Part shown: positions 1 through 5,190 of the stretch, piece after piece
Position numbering within the stretch: position 1 is the stretch's first letter
Layout of the letters: each line of letters opens with the position of its first letter
Assembly: GCA_018903185.1 (NCBI GenBank)
Contig: JAHIQV010000242.1
Span: 1-6,110, forward strand
DNA from: Gammaproteobacteria bacterium
GTDB taxonomy: Bacteria > Pseudomonadota > Gammaproteobacteria > Burkholderiales > Burkholderiaceae_C
Reading direction: 5' to 3'
DNA: 6,110 nucleotides
Translations under genes and position numbers: made by a program
Notes under the pieces: model-generated
The model's database searches: none
The model's input: only the letters and a program-made list of their open reading frames with translations
What the model was told of the DNA's origin: nothing

Positions 1-259
1 CAAGAAACTGCGCTACGCCCAGTCCTTCCTGTCCAGCCTGTTGCCGCCCAAGCGGCGGGGGGGCGCGTCACTCAAGCGCGCCCAGGACGTGCTCGGCACC
101 CTCAACGATCTCCACACCGCACAAGCCCTGCTCGCCAGCGCGCCGCCACCCGCCGGGCAGAAGGTGATCGGTCGTTTGCACGAGCTGATGGCGGTGCACC
201 TGGCCGAGCTGCCCGGCGTGCAGCAGCAGTTGCTGCGAACCATCGCCGCCTGGGACTGA
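1..259 (+). CDS. CHAD domain-containing protein, 3' end only (5' truncated by window)
   Basis: The first whole codon is at base 2 and the frame runs through 85 residues to TGA at 257-259; the start lies outside the window. The visible part opens with KKLRYAQSFL and continues with LKRAQDVLGTLNDLHTA, the typical C-terminal pattern of CHAD domains (basic helix with LRY, then LQxxLGxLND). CHAD domains are helical, rich in conserved His/Lys/Arg, and bind polyphosphate; they occur alone or C-terminal to a CYTH inorganic triphosphatase domain. Which architecture applies cannot be seen here. Conserved motifs lie in one frame on both sides of a seven-G run (57-63), so the gene looks intact. It converges on the neighbouring GST gene with a 46-base gap. 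I am sure of the domain but not of the full protein's function. Confidence 0.85.
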   Translation, partial: KKLRYAQSFLSSLLPPKRRGGASLKRAQDVLGTLNDLHTAQALLASAPPPAGQKVIGRLHELMAVHLAELPGVQQQLLRTIAAWD

Positions 260-260
260 A

Positions 261-315
261 ACAGCGCAGCCGGCGCGGAGCGGGGCTCCAGCGCTGTGCG
301 GGGCGCTAGGTTTTT
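261..315 (+). terminator. Possible intrinsic terminator of the CHAD gene, nested inverted repeats
   Basis: Just after the CHAD stop codon there is a perfect 7-base inverted repeat, ACAGCGC (261-267) with GCGCTGT (291-297), enclosing a second perfect hairpin, GGAGC (277-281) with GCTCC (285-289) around a GGG loop. An alternative 5-bp stem, AGCGC (290-294) with GCGCT (303-307), is followed after three bases by TTTTT (311-315), the usual order for a rho-independent terminator reading on the plus strand. The T-run also encodes the AKT end of the convergent GST. The first hairpin could serve the minus-strand GST transcript, although only three Ts follow it on that side. This is inference from structure only. 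Confidence 0.4.
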
Positions 316-923
316 GCGCTCGGCCGTTCGGCCACCCGGTCGCGCCAGGCCTGCAGGGCGACAAAACCCAATTCGCCCGCATTGAAGCGCATCAGCTTCG
401 CGAACTCCAGCGCGCAGAAGGCCGTGATGTCGGCGATGGTGAAACGCTCGCCCGCCACCCAGGGCTGGCGCTGCAGCTCGCCATCGAGCCAGGCCGCAGA
501 CTCGCGCAGCTTCTCGCCCTGCGACCGGCCGAACTCGGGAAACTGCGGCTGCTCCAGCGGGGCCAGTCCCGGGTGGGTGTGGCGCACACAGTTGGCGATG
601 GGCAGCAAGAAATACCACTCCACGCGCCGGTCGGCCATTTCGATGAAGGCGCGCTCGGTGGCGTCCGCACCCATCAGGTTGGGCGTCGGGTGGCGGCCTT
701 CCAGGTAGGTGCAGATGGCGCGGGTCTCGGTGAGCACGCGGCCGTCGTCGAGCTCCAGCGCCGGCACGCGCGCCAGCGGACTCTTGGCACGGTATTGCTC
801 GCTCTTGTGTTCCTGCGCGTTGAGGTCCACGTTGACCAGCTCCAGACCGTTGATGTTTTTCTCGACCAGGAACATCAGCACACGCCGGGGACTGGGGGCA
901 CGCGGCGAGACATAGAGTTTCAT
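306..923 (-). CDS. Glutathione S-transferase, Gtt2-like subfamily
   Basis: A cytosolic GST of 205 residues, the normal size for the superfamily. The thioredoxin-like N-terminal domain (about 1-80) starts [15 protein letters not shown] and carries the cis-proline motif ARVPAL (Pro54) and the glutathione-contact segment TETRAI (66-71). The helical C-terminal domain (about 90-205) holds [13 protein letters not shown] (155-167), whose Asp165 is the conserved N-capping residue, and ends in AERPSAK. The pattern recalls yeast Gtt2 and related bacterial proteins, which lack the classical catalytic Tyr, Ser or Cys. The likely role is glutathione conjugation or peroxide/electrophile detoxification in the cytoplasm; the substrate cannot be told. 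The ATG at 923 overlaps the TGA of the upstream GST by four bases (ATGA). A G-run at 931-936, seven bases before the ATG, may act as a weak ribosome-binding site. Superfamily certain, subfamily likely. Confidence 0.92.
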   Translation of the reverse strand: MKLYVSPRAPSPRRVLMFLVEKNINGLELVNVDLNAQEHKSEQYRAKSPLARVPALELDDGRVLTETRAICTYLEGRHPTPNLMGADATERAFIEMADRRVEWYFLLPIANCVRHTHPGLAPLEQPQFPEFGRSQGEKLRESAAWLDGELQRQPWVAGERFTIADITAFCALEFAKLMRFNAGELGFVALQAWRDRVAERPSAKT

Positions 924-1648
924 GGCGCATCCCCCCGACCGGCAGCGGGTCGCAGACTCTGCCCCATCTCCACCATGCGGCGCGCGTCTTCGGCGAAACG
1001 CTGCGCGCCCGCGTCGCCGTCGCGCGTGAGGTCCACCTTCGACGGCGGCTGTTCAATGCCGCGCTGCACCGCGGGGCGCGCCCGGATCGCGTCGCGCCAG
1101 CGTTTGAGGTGCGGCAGGTCGTCCATTTCCACACCCGACCAGCGGTGCGTGCGCACCCAGGCCCAGTTGGCGATGTCGGCGATCGAGTAGTCACCCGCCA
1201 GGTATTCGTGGTCCTTCAGCTGGCCATCGAGCACCCGGAACAGGCGCTTGCTCTCGCCCTGGTAACGGTGAATCACGGCCGGGATCTTCTCGGGAAAGTA
1301 GCGGAAGAACACATTGGCCTGGCCCATCATCGGGCCGATGCCACCCATCTGGAACATCAGCCACTGCAGCACACGCGAGCGGCCCTTGGCATCCGCGGGC
1401 ATGAGCCGGCCGGTCTTTTCGGCCAGGTAGATCAGGCAGGCGCCGGACTCGAACACCGCAAAATCATCGGCCTCGTGGTCCACGATGGCGGGGATGCGGC
1501 CGTTCGGGTTGATGGCCAGGAAAGCGGGCGTCTTCTGCTCCCCGGCCGCCAGGTCCAGCACCTGCAGCGTCCAGGGCAGGCCCAGCTCTTCCAGCGCGAT
1601 GGACACCTTGTGCCCATTCGGCGTGGCAGCGGTGTAGAGGGTGATCAT
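920..1648 (-). CDS. yfcG: Glutathione S-transferase, YfcG/Ure2p-like disulfide-bond oxidoreductase
   Basis: A 242-residue protein resembling E. coli YfcG, a glutathione-dependent disulfide-bond reductase of the nu/Ure2p-like GST class. Residues 9-14 are TPNGHK; in YfcG the equivalent Thr9 and Asn11 contact the glutathione sulfur in place of a catalytic Cys or Tyr. [12 protein letters not shown] (47-58) holds the cis-Pro loop and FESGA (66-70) the gamma-glutamyl contact. [11 protein letters not shown] (100-110) and [12 protein letters not shown] (154-165) are typical of the C-terminal domain. I chose the ATG at 1648 because homology begins exactly there; the frame stays open to 1945 only as a shadow of pyrF. 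No good Shine-Dalgarno precedes it. The C-terminal tail after about residue 200 is longer and more charged than in YfcG (215 residues). The gene follows pyrF on the same strand after 100 bases and overlaps the next GST by four. The yfcG label is by similarity, not proven orthology. Confidence 0.93.
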   Translation of the reverse strand: MITLYTAATPNGHKVSIALEELGLPWTLQVLDLAAGEQKTPAFLAINPNGRIPAIVDHEADDFAVFESGACLIYLAEKTGRLMPADAKGRSRVLQWLMFQMGGIGPMMGQANVFFRYFPEKIPAVIHRYQGESKRLFRVLDGQLKDHEYLAGDYSIADIANWAWVRTHRWSGVEMDDLPHLKRWRDAIRARPAVQRGIEQPPSKVDLTRDGDAGAQRFAEDARRMVEMGQSLRPAAGRGDAP

Positions 1649-1697
1649 GGGGCAGTGTCCCGTTAGAAGCAGAGCGGCATGGTAGACGGCCGGGCCG

Positions 1698-1717
1698 CCG
1701 CGGGCTGTCGCCTGCGG
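1698..1717 (-). other. Stem-loop in the pyrF-GST spacer
   Basis: CCGCGGGC (1698-1705) and GCCTGCGG (1710-1717) pair around a TGTC loop. Pairing is continuous, with one G-U, if read as plus-strand RNA, but has one A-C mismatch in the minus-strand RNA that would actually be transcribed. The rest of the 100-base spacer (1649-1748) shows no convincing promoter or ribosome-binding site for the downstream GST genes. It may be a weak structural element or chance in GC-rich DNA. Confidence 0.2.
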
Positions 1718-1735
1718 GCCATTGTTCCGCCAGAG

Positions 1736-1761
1736 CGCCCGGGAGCGCTCAGCCCCGGGCG
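1736..1761 (-). terminator. GC-rich hairpin over the pyrF stop codon, possible terminator
   Basis: CGCCCGGG (1736-1743) and CCCGGGCG (1754-1761) form a perfect 8-bp stem with a 10-base loop that contains the pyrF TGA (1749-1751). No T-run follows on the minus strand, so it is not a canonical rho-independent terminator. It could pause RNA polymerase, protect the 3' end, or separate pyrF expression from the GST genes downstream. Confidence 0.35.
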
Positions 1762-2588
1762 GCTTCCAGCACGTTGCGCGTGCGCAGGGCCTCGCTGCGC
1801 GCGGCGGCAGCGAAATCTTCACCGCTGGACGCGTAGAGGATGGCGCGCGAACTGTTGACGATGACCGGGCCGGTGGTCGCGTCGCCCTGACGGCGGTAGC
1901 CGGCGCGCACGGTGGCCACGGCGTCACCGCCCTGCGCACCCACACCGGGGATCAGCAGCGGCAGCGTGGGCGCGAGTTCACGCACGCGCTCGATCTCTGC
2001 CGGATAGGTGGCGCCCACGACCAAGCCGAGCTGCCCGTTCAGGTTCCACGGCCCTTGGGCGAGCCGGGCCACGTGTTCGTACAGCAAGGGCTGGCCGTCC
2101 ACCGACGCCAGGCGCTGGTTCTGCAGATCGTCACCACCCGGGTTGGAGGTGCGGCAGAGCAGGAACGCACCCTTGCCTTCGTACTTCAGGTAGGGCTGCA
2201 CCGAATCGAAGCCCATGAAGGGTGAGAGCGTCACGGCGTCGGCGCCGTAGCGTTCAAAAGCCTCGATGGCGTACTGCTCGGCGGTGCTGCCGATGTCGCC
2301 GCGCTTGGCGTCCAGGATCACCGGCACCTGCGGCGCCACCGCGCGCATGTGGGCCATCAGGCGTTCGAGCTGGTCTTCGGCACGGTGCGCGGCGAAGTAG
2401 GCGATCTGCGGCTTGAAGGCGATCACGGTGTCGGCCGTGGCCTCGACGATCGCGGCGCAGAAGTCGTAGATGCGGCTGGCGTCGCCCCGGAGGTGGGCGG
2501 GAAACTTCGCCGGATCCGGGTCCAGGCCGACGCAGAGCAGGGACTGGTTCTGGCGCTCTGCCGCGCCGAGCATGTCGAGAAAGGTCAT
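1749..2588 (-). CDS. pyrF: Orotidine 5'-phosphate decarboxylase
   Basis: PyrF decarboxylates orotidine 5'-monophosphate to UMP, the last step of de novo pyrimidine synthesis, in the cytoplasm. The 279 residues fit the longer type 2 form of the enzyme, a TIM-barrel dimer. Visible motifs in order: GLDPD (21-25), FKPQ (58-61), DAKRGDIG (93-100) with the catalytic Asp/Lys/Asp network (Asp93, Lys95, Asp98), LSPFMG (121-126), TSNPGG (147-152), the phosphate-binding PGVGAQGGD (214-222), and NSSR (245-248). All key residues are present and the length is normal. The ATG at 2588 is the only start that fits the family N-terminus. It has no clear Shine-Dalgarno but has a TAAAAT box six bases upstream, which may mean a leaderless message. 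The gene is divergent from the EamA transporter gene across 62 bases; the two GST genes lie downstream on the same strand. Confidence 0.98.
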   Translation of the reverse strand: MTFLDMLGAAERQNQSLLCVGLDPDPAKFPAHLRGDASRIYDFCAAIVEATADTVIAFKPQIAYFAAHRAEDQLERLMAHMRAVAPQVPVILDAKRGDIGSTAEQYAIEAFERYGADAVTLSPFMGFDSVQPYLKYEGKGAFLLCRTSNPGGDDLQNQRLASVDGQPLLYEHVARLAQGPWNLNGQLGLVVGATYPAEIERVRELAPTLPLLIPGVGAQGGDAVATVRAGYRRQGDATTGPVIVNSSRAILYASSGEDFAAAARSEALRTRNVLEAARG

Positions 2589-2594
2589 GGCCCG

Positions 2595-2600
2595 ATTTTA
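2595..2600 (-). promoter_or_regulatory. pyrF -10 box candidate, TAAAAT
   Basis: TAAAAT on the minus strand matches the sigma70 -10 consensus at five of six bases and stands out in GC-rich DNA. It ends six bases before the pyrF ATG, so a standard -10 to +1 distance puts the transcription start at the A of the ATG (2588). No good -35 is visible at 16-18 bases upstream. Confidence 0.5.
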
Positions 2601-2627
2601 GGTGGCCCCAGGCGACAGGCCTGCACC
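2601..2627. promoter_or_regulatory. Interrupted inverted repeat midway in the pyrF/EamA divergent region, possible operator
   Basis: GGTG (2601-2604) pairs with CACC (2624-2627), and CAGGC (2609-2613) pairs with GCCTG (2619-2623). The left side has four extra bases (2605-2608) and the central loop is five bases. The element lies where the -35 regions of both divergent promoters should be, so a bound regulator could affect both. No regulator gene is in the window and the symmetry is imperfect. Confidence 0.25.
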
Positions 2628-2637
2628 GAAAGCCCCC

Positions 2638-2643
2638 TAAGAT
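2638..2643 (+). promoter_or_regulatory. EamA-gene -10 box candidate, TAAGAT
   Basis: TAAGAT (four of six to the TATAAT consensus, and fitting TANNNT) ends seven bases before the ATG at 2651, predicting a start of transcription at about 2650. GCGACA at 2612-2617 resembles a -35 but the 20-base spacer is too long. No strong Shine-Dalgarno lies before the ATG. Confidence 0.35.
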
Positions 2644-2650
2644 CAGACCG

Positions 2651-3547
2651 ATGCACGCCCTGTCCCGCCAGCAACTCATCCTGCTCGTCCTGCTCACCCT
2701 GGTCTGGGGCCTCAACTGGCCGATCATGAAGATCGGCGTGACCGGCTTCCCGCCCCTCACTTTCCGCACCATCTGCATGTGGCTGGGCCTGCCGGTGCTG
2801 GGGCTGTTCCTGGTGTGGCGCAAGGTGCCGTTTCGCATTCACCGCGAACACTGGCGCGAGCTGGCGGTGCTCACGGTCACCAACATGTTCTTCTGGCACA
2901 CGCTGGCGATCCTGGCGATCCAGTCGCTCTCCAGCGGCCGGGCGGCGATCCTCGGCTACACGATGCCGGTGTTCTCAGCCTTGCTCGGTGCGGCCTGGTT
3001 CGGCCAGCGGCTGGCGGGCCGTGCCTGGTTCGGCGTGGCCGCTGCGGCGCTGGGCGTGGTGCTGCTGCTCTGGCACGAAGTCAGCACCCTGTCGGGCCGG
3101 CCGCTGGGCGTGTTCATGATGCTGGTGGCGGCGGCCACCTGGGCGCTGGGCACGCAGCTGATGCGCCGCACCCGCATCGCACACCCGACGCTGGCGATCT
3201 CTTTCTGGATGACCGTGGCCACCACGCTGTGGATGACGCTGCTGGCGGTGGTCTTTGAGCGCGACGCCTGGACCCTGCCATCGGCGCCCATCTGGGGCGC
3301 CATCGTCTACAACGCCATCGGCGTCTTTGCGTTCGCCCAGGTGGTCTGGCTGATGCTGGCGCGCGACCTGCCACCCATCGCCTCCACGCTCTCGGTCATG
3401 TTCATCCCGGTGCTGGGCGTGTTCAGTGGCGCCTGGTGGCTGGGCGAGGTGCTGCACTGGCAGGACTGGACCGCCGTGGTGCTGGTGATGCTGGCGATTG
3501 CGACCGTGTTGTGGCCGACGCGGCCAGTGAGCGCAGAACACCGCTGA
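2651..3547 (+). CDS. EamA/DMT-family transporter (RhaT-like permease), inner membrane
   Basis: A 298-residue polytopic membrane protein of the drug/metabolite transporter superfamily, which moves small metabolites, often outward, across the inner membrane. About ten hydrophobic helices can be placed, roughly at 8-28, 35-56, 70-90, 96-116, 123-140, 150-168, 181-201, 213-235, 243-262 and 270-288. They form the two five-helix EamA repeats: repeat 1 begins VWGLNWPIMK (18-27), the family's conserved first-helix motif, and closes with FGQRLAGRAWFGVAAA; repeat 2 closes with WLGEVLHWQDWTAVVLV. A basic loop (56-69) and the C-terminal tail suggest cytoplasmic faces. Length and topology are complete. 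The substrate cannot be read from sequence, since family members export amino acids, purines or drugs. It is divergent from pyrF and convergent with the UDG gene, so it is probably a single-gene transcript. Confidence 0.95.
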   Translation: MHALSRQQLILLVLLTLVWGLNWPIMKIGVTGFPPLTFRTICMWLGLPVLGLFLVWRKVPFRIHREHWRELAVLTVTNMFFWHTLAILAIQSLSSGRAAILGYTMPVFSALLGAAWFGQRLAGRAWFGVAAAALGVVLLLWHEVSTLSGRPLGVFMMLVAAATWALGTQLMRRTRIAHPTLAISFWMTVATTLWMTLLAVVFERDAWTLPSAPIWGAIVYNAIGVFAFAQVVWLMLARDLPPIASTLSVMFIPVLGVFSGAWWLGEVLHWQDWTAVVLVMLAIATVLWPTRPVSAEHR

Positions 3548-3604
3548 AATCAGCGTGTTCAGGCACCAGGGCCGAACGGCGGCAGGGATGCGCTGAAGTC
3601 AGTG
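3542..3604. repeat. Two near-identical quasi-palindromes at the EamA-gene 3' end
   Basis: CGCTGAAATCAG at 3542-3553 and CGCTGAAGTCAG at 3591-3602 match at 11 of 12 bases, 49 bases apart. The first extends to a perfect 6-bp palindrome, CGCTGA-AA-TCAGCG (3542-3555), that includes the EamA TGA stop; the second is a weaker version. There is no T-run, so neither is a standard terminator. Confidence 0.4.
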
Positions 3605-3610
3605 GCCGGG

Positions 3611-3628
3611 GACCAGGCGGCCTGCGTC
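3611..3628. terminator. Short hairpin in the convergent spacer, weak bidirectional terminator candidate
   Basis: GACCAGG (3611-3617) pairs with CCTG-GTC (3621-3624 and 3626-3628, with C3625 bulged) around a CGG loop. It lies between the ends of the convergent EamA and UDG genes, a place where a terminator is expected, but no T-run follows on either strand. Next to it is a 10-base-spaced direct repeat of TCAGACGG (3627-3634 and 3637-3644), the second copy covering the UDG stop codon. Confidence 0.2.
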
Positions 3629-3636
3629 AGACGGTA

Positions 3637-4551
3637 TCAGACGGCCGCGGGTGTGTCCTCTGATGCGGCCGCCGTCTCCAGCGCCAGGCACAGGTCGGCC
3701 CAGGCCTTGGCCTTGTCGGTGGGCGTGCGCAGCAGGTAGGCCGGGTGGTAGGTCACGATGACCGGCACCCCCTGGTAGCGGTGCACCTGCCCGCGCAGCC
3801 TGCCGATGGGTTCGCTGGTCTGCAGCAGCGACTGCACGGCGAAACGCCCCATGGCGAGGATGATCTTGGGCTGCACCAGCGCCACCTGGCGCGCCAGGTA
3901 GGGCTCGCACATCGCCACCTCTTCGGGCAGCGGGTTGCGGTTGGCGGGTGGCCGGCACTTGAGCACGTTGGCGATGTAGGTGGCCTGCGCGCCACTGCCG
4001 CTGCGGCTGCGTCCGACGGCGCGCAGCATGTTGTCGAGCAGCTGGCCGGCCACGCCCACGAAGGGTTCGCCCTGCAGGTCCTCGTTTTCGCCGGGCGCCT
4101 CGCCGATCACCATCCAGTCGGCCTGGCGGTCGCCGACCCCGAACACGGTGTTCTGGCGGCTGCGGCACAGGCCGCAGGCTTCGCAGCCCGCGACGGCGGC
4201 TTCCAGCGTGGGCCAGTCCATGGCGGCCACGTCCGCCGGGCGATGCCTGGCCGTTGCGGCAACGGGCTGGGGCACTGCCACCACCGCTTCTTTCACCGGC
4301 GGCCGCACCGGTGCGGGCCGGGCGGCGGGTGCAACGGGCGCTGACGCTGGCGCAGGCGCGGGTGCGCGCTCCACCGAGGTGGACGGCGCTTCGGCCGCCA
4401 CGGGCGCAGTGATTTGGGCGGCCACGGGCGGCTTGGGCGCCCAGACACGCACGCCCATCTCGGCCAGCATGGCGCGCTGGCGCGCATCGAGCAGCGGCAC
4501 GAACGAGGCGTCGGGGCGGTCGGCTGGATCGTTTGTTGCGGAGTCGTTCAT
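3637..4551 (-). CDS. udg: Uracil-DNA glycosylase, family 4 (4Fe-4S), with N-terminal extension
   Basis: A 304-residue protein that should excise uracil from DNA to start base-excision repair. The catalytic domain spans about 111-297. Cys123, Cys126, Cys199 and Cys215 (CEAC, KCRPPANRNP and MCEPYL) are the expected 4Fe-4S ligands. GEAPGENED (150-158) is family 4 motif A, and TYHPAYLLR (267-275) is the DNA-intercalation motif with its His. The domain is about the length of a stand-alone family 4 enzyme, so the first 110 residues are extra: a short conserved-looking segment at 23-40 followed by an Ala/Pro-rich, probably disordered linker (41-107). The linker is low in complexity but in frame and stop-free. 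The ATG at 4551 overlaps the rimI TGA by four bases (ATGA), which supports this start and translational coupling; the frame stays open further upstream only inside rimI. Third gene of the tsaB-rimI-udg operon. Confidence 0.96.
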   Translation of the reverse strand: MNDSATNDPADRPDASFVPLLDARQRAMLAEMGVRVWAPKPPVAAQITAPVAAEAPSTSVERAPAPAPASAPVAPAARPAPVRPPVKEAVVAVPQPVAATARHRPADVAAMDWPTLEAAVAGCEACGLCRSRQNTVFGVGDRQADWMVIGEAPGENEDLQGEPFVGVAGQLLDNMLRAVGRSRSGSGAQATYIANVLKCRPPANRNPLPEEVAMCEPYLARQVALVQPKIILAMGRFAVQSLLQTSEPIGRLRGQVHRYQGVPVIVTYHPAYLLRTPTDKAKAWADLCLALETAAASEDTPAAV

Positions 4552-5177
4552 GCCACCGCCCCGCCTTCGGCCTGCGTCACCAGATTGAGGCTCATGACCA
4601 CCGCGTCTTCGCGCTGGAACTGGCCGGCCGGGTAATAAGCGCGGCGCATGCCCACCTGCTGGAAGCCATACCGTTCGTACAGGGCGCGCGCCGGTGCGTT
4701 GCTGGCGCGCACCTCGAGCCACAGCCACTGCGCGCCCCGGCCACGCGACCACAGCGCCAGCGCGTCGAGCATGAAGCGCGCCCACCCCTGGCGCTGGTGC
4801 GCCGGCGCCACCGTGATGTTGAGCAGGTGCACCTCGTCCACGCCGGGCATGGCCACCAGGTAACCGAGCAGCACACGGCCGTCGGCCCGCCGGGAATGCA
4901 CCGCCTCGCCCGGCAGGGCTTCGCCCAGCAGCATCACCGCCGGATAACCCGAGGCCAGCGAGTCGGCGAAGTGCTTTCGCGTCCAGGGGTGGGTGTAGGC
5001 GGACTTTTCCACCTCACACACCGCGTCCAGGTCGGCATCGGTCACCACCTCGAAGGCGATGCGGCGCTCCGCAGCCGGTGCGGGGTGGGCGCAGGCGTCG
5101 GCGCGGGGCCAGTCGCTCGCGGACCACACGGGCACGGTCGGCGCGCTGTCGGACGGCATCGCTGGAAACCGGCTCAT
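4548..5177 (-). CDS. rimI: Ribosomal protein S18-alanine N-acetyltransferase
   Basis: A GNAT-fold acetyltransferase of 209 residues that should transfer acetyl from acetyl-CoA to the N-terminal Ala of ribosomal protein S18. The GNAT domain spans about 41-200. VHLLNITVAPAHQRQGWARFML (start at 116) covers the central strand and the acetyl-CoA pyrophosphate loop (QRQGWA). LEVRASN (154-160) and ALYERYGF (165-172) are the RimI signature; by comparison with E. coli RimI, Glu155 and Tyr167 match the catalytic Glu and Tyr. RRAYYP (178-183) and the EDAVVMSL end are also typical. E. coli RimI is near 150 residues, so the first 40 here are an extra, Pro/Ala-rich segment. The ATG at 5177 is favoured by a GAGGG eight bases upstream; a GTG at 5186 in frame is too close to that site, and Met7 is a possible later start. 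It begins 11 bases after the tsaB stop and overlaps the UDG start by four. Confidence 0.95.
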   Translation of the reverse strand: MSRFPAMPSDSAPTVPVWSASDWPRADACAHPAPAAERRIAFEVVTDADLDAVCEVEKSAYTHPWTRKHFADSLASGYPAVMLLGEALPGEAVHSRRADGRVLLGYLVAMPGVDEVHLLNITVAPAHQRQGWARFMLDALALWSRGRGAQWLWLEVRASNAPARALYERYGFQQVGMRRAYYPAGQFQREDAVVMSLNLVTQAEGGAVA

Positions 5178-5185
5178 GTTCGTCA

Positions 5186-5190
5186 CCCTC
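5186..5190 (-). promoter_or_regulatory. rimI ribosome-binding site, GAGGG
   Basis: GAGGG on the minus strand lies eight bases before the rimI ATG (5177), an ideal distance. It overlaps the tsaB stop codon (TGA at 5189-5191 reads TGAGGG), so ribosomes ending tsaB would be placed to start rimI. It decides between the ATG at 5177 and the in-frame GTG at 5186, which is part of the GAGGGTG sequence itself. Confidence 0.7.

Noticed and set aside
573..1190. Plus-strand open frame of 205 codons antisense to both GST genes
   Set aside because: It is antisense to confident coding sequence, has low-complexity composition and no family resemblance. The same holds for the plus-strand frames at 1109-1666, 1722-2225, 3745-4344 and 4533-5300.
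13..1194. Long minus-strand open frame of 393 codons across the CHAD and GST genes
   Set aside because: It is a shadow in GC-rich DNA: the peptide is Arg/Pro/Ala-rich with no recognisable domain and it overlaps two genes with clear homology.
1649..1945. N-terminal extension of the YfcG-like GST into pyrF
   Set aside because: Homology begins exactly at the ATG at 1648, and the extra 99 residues are antisense-free but out-of-frame pyrF shadow without GST character.
3636..3646. Minus-strand GCCGTCTGA, nine of ten bases of the Neisseria DNA uptake sequence
   Set aside because: Gene content and base composition do not fit Neisseriaceae, the final A is missing, and there is only one such near-match, so it is likely chance.
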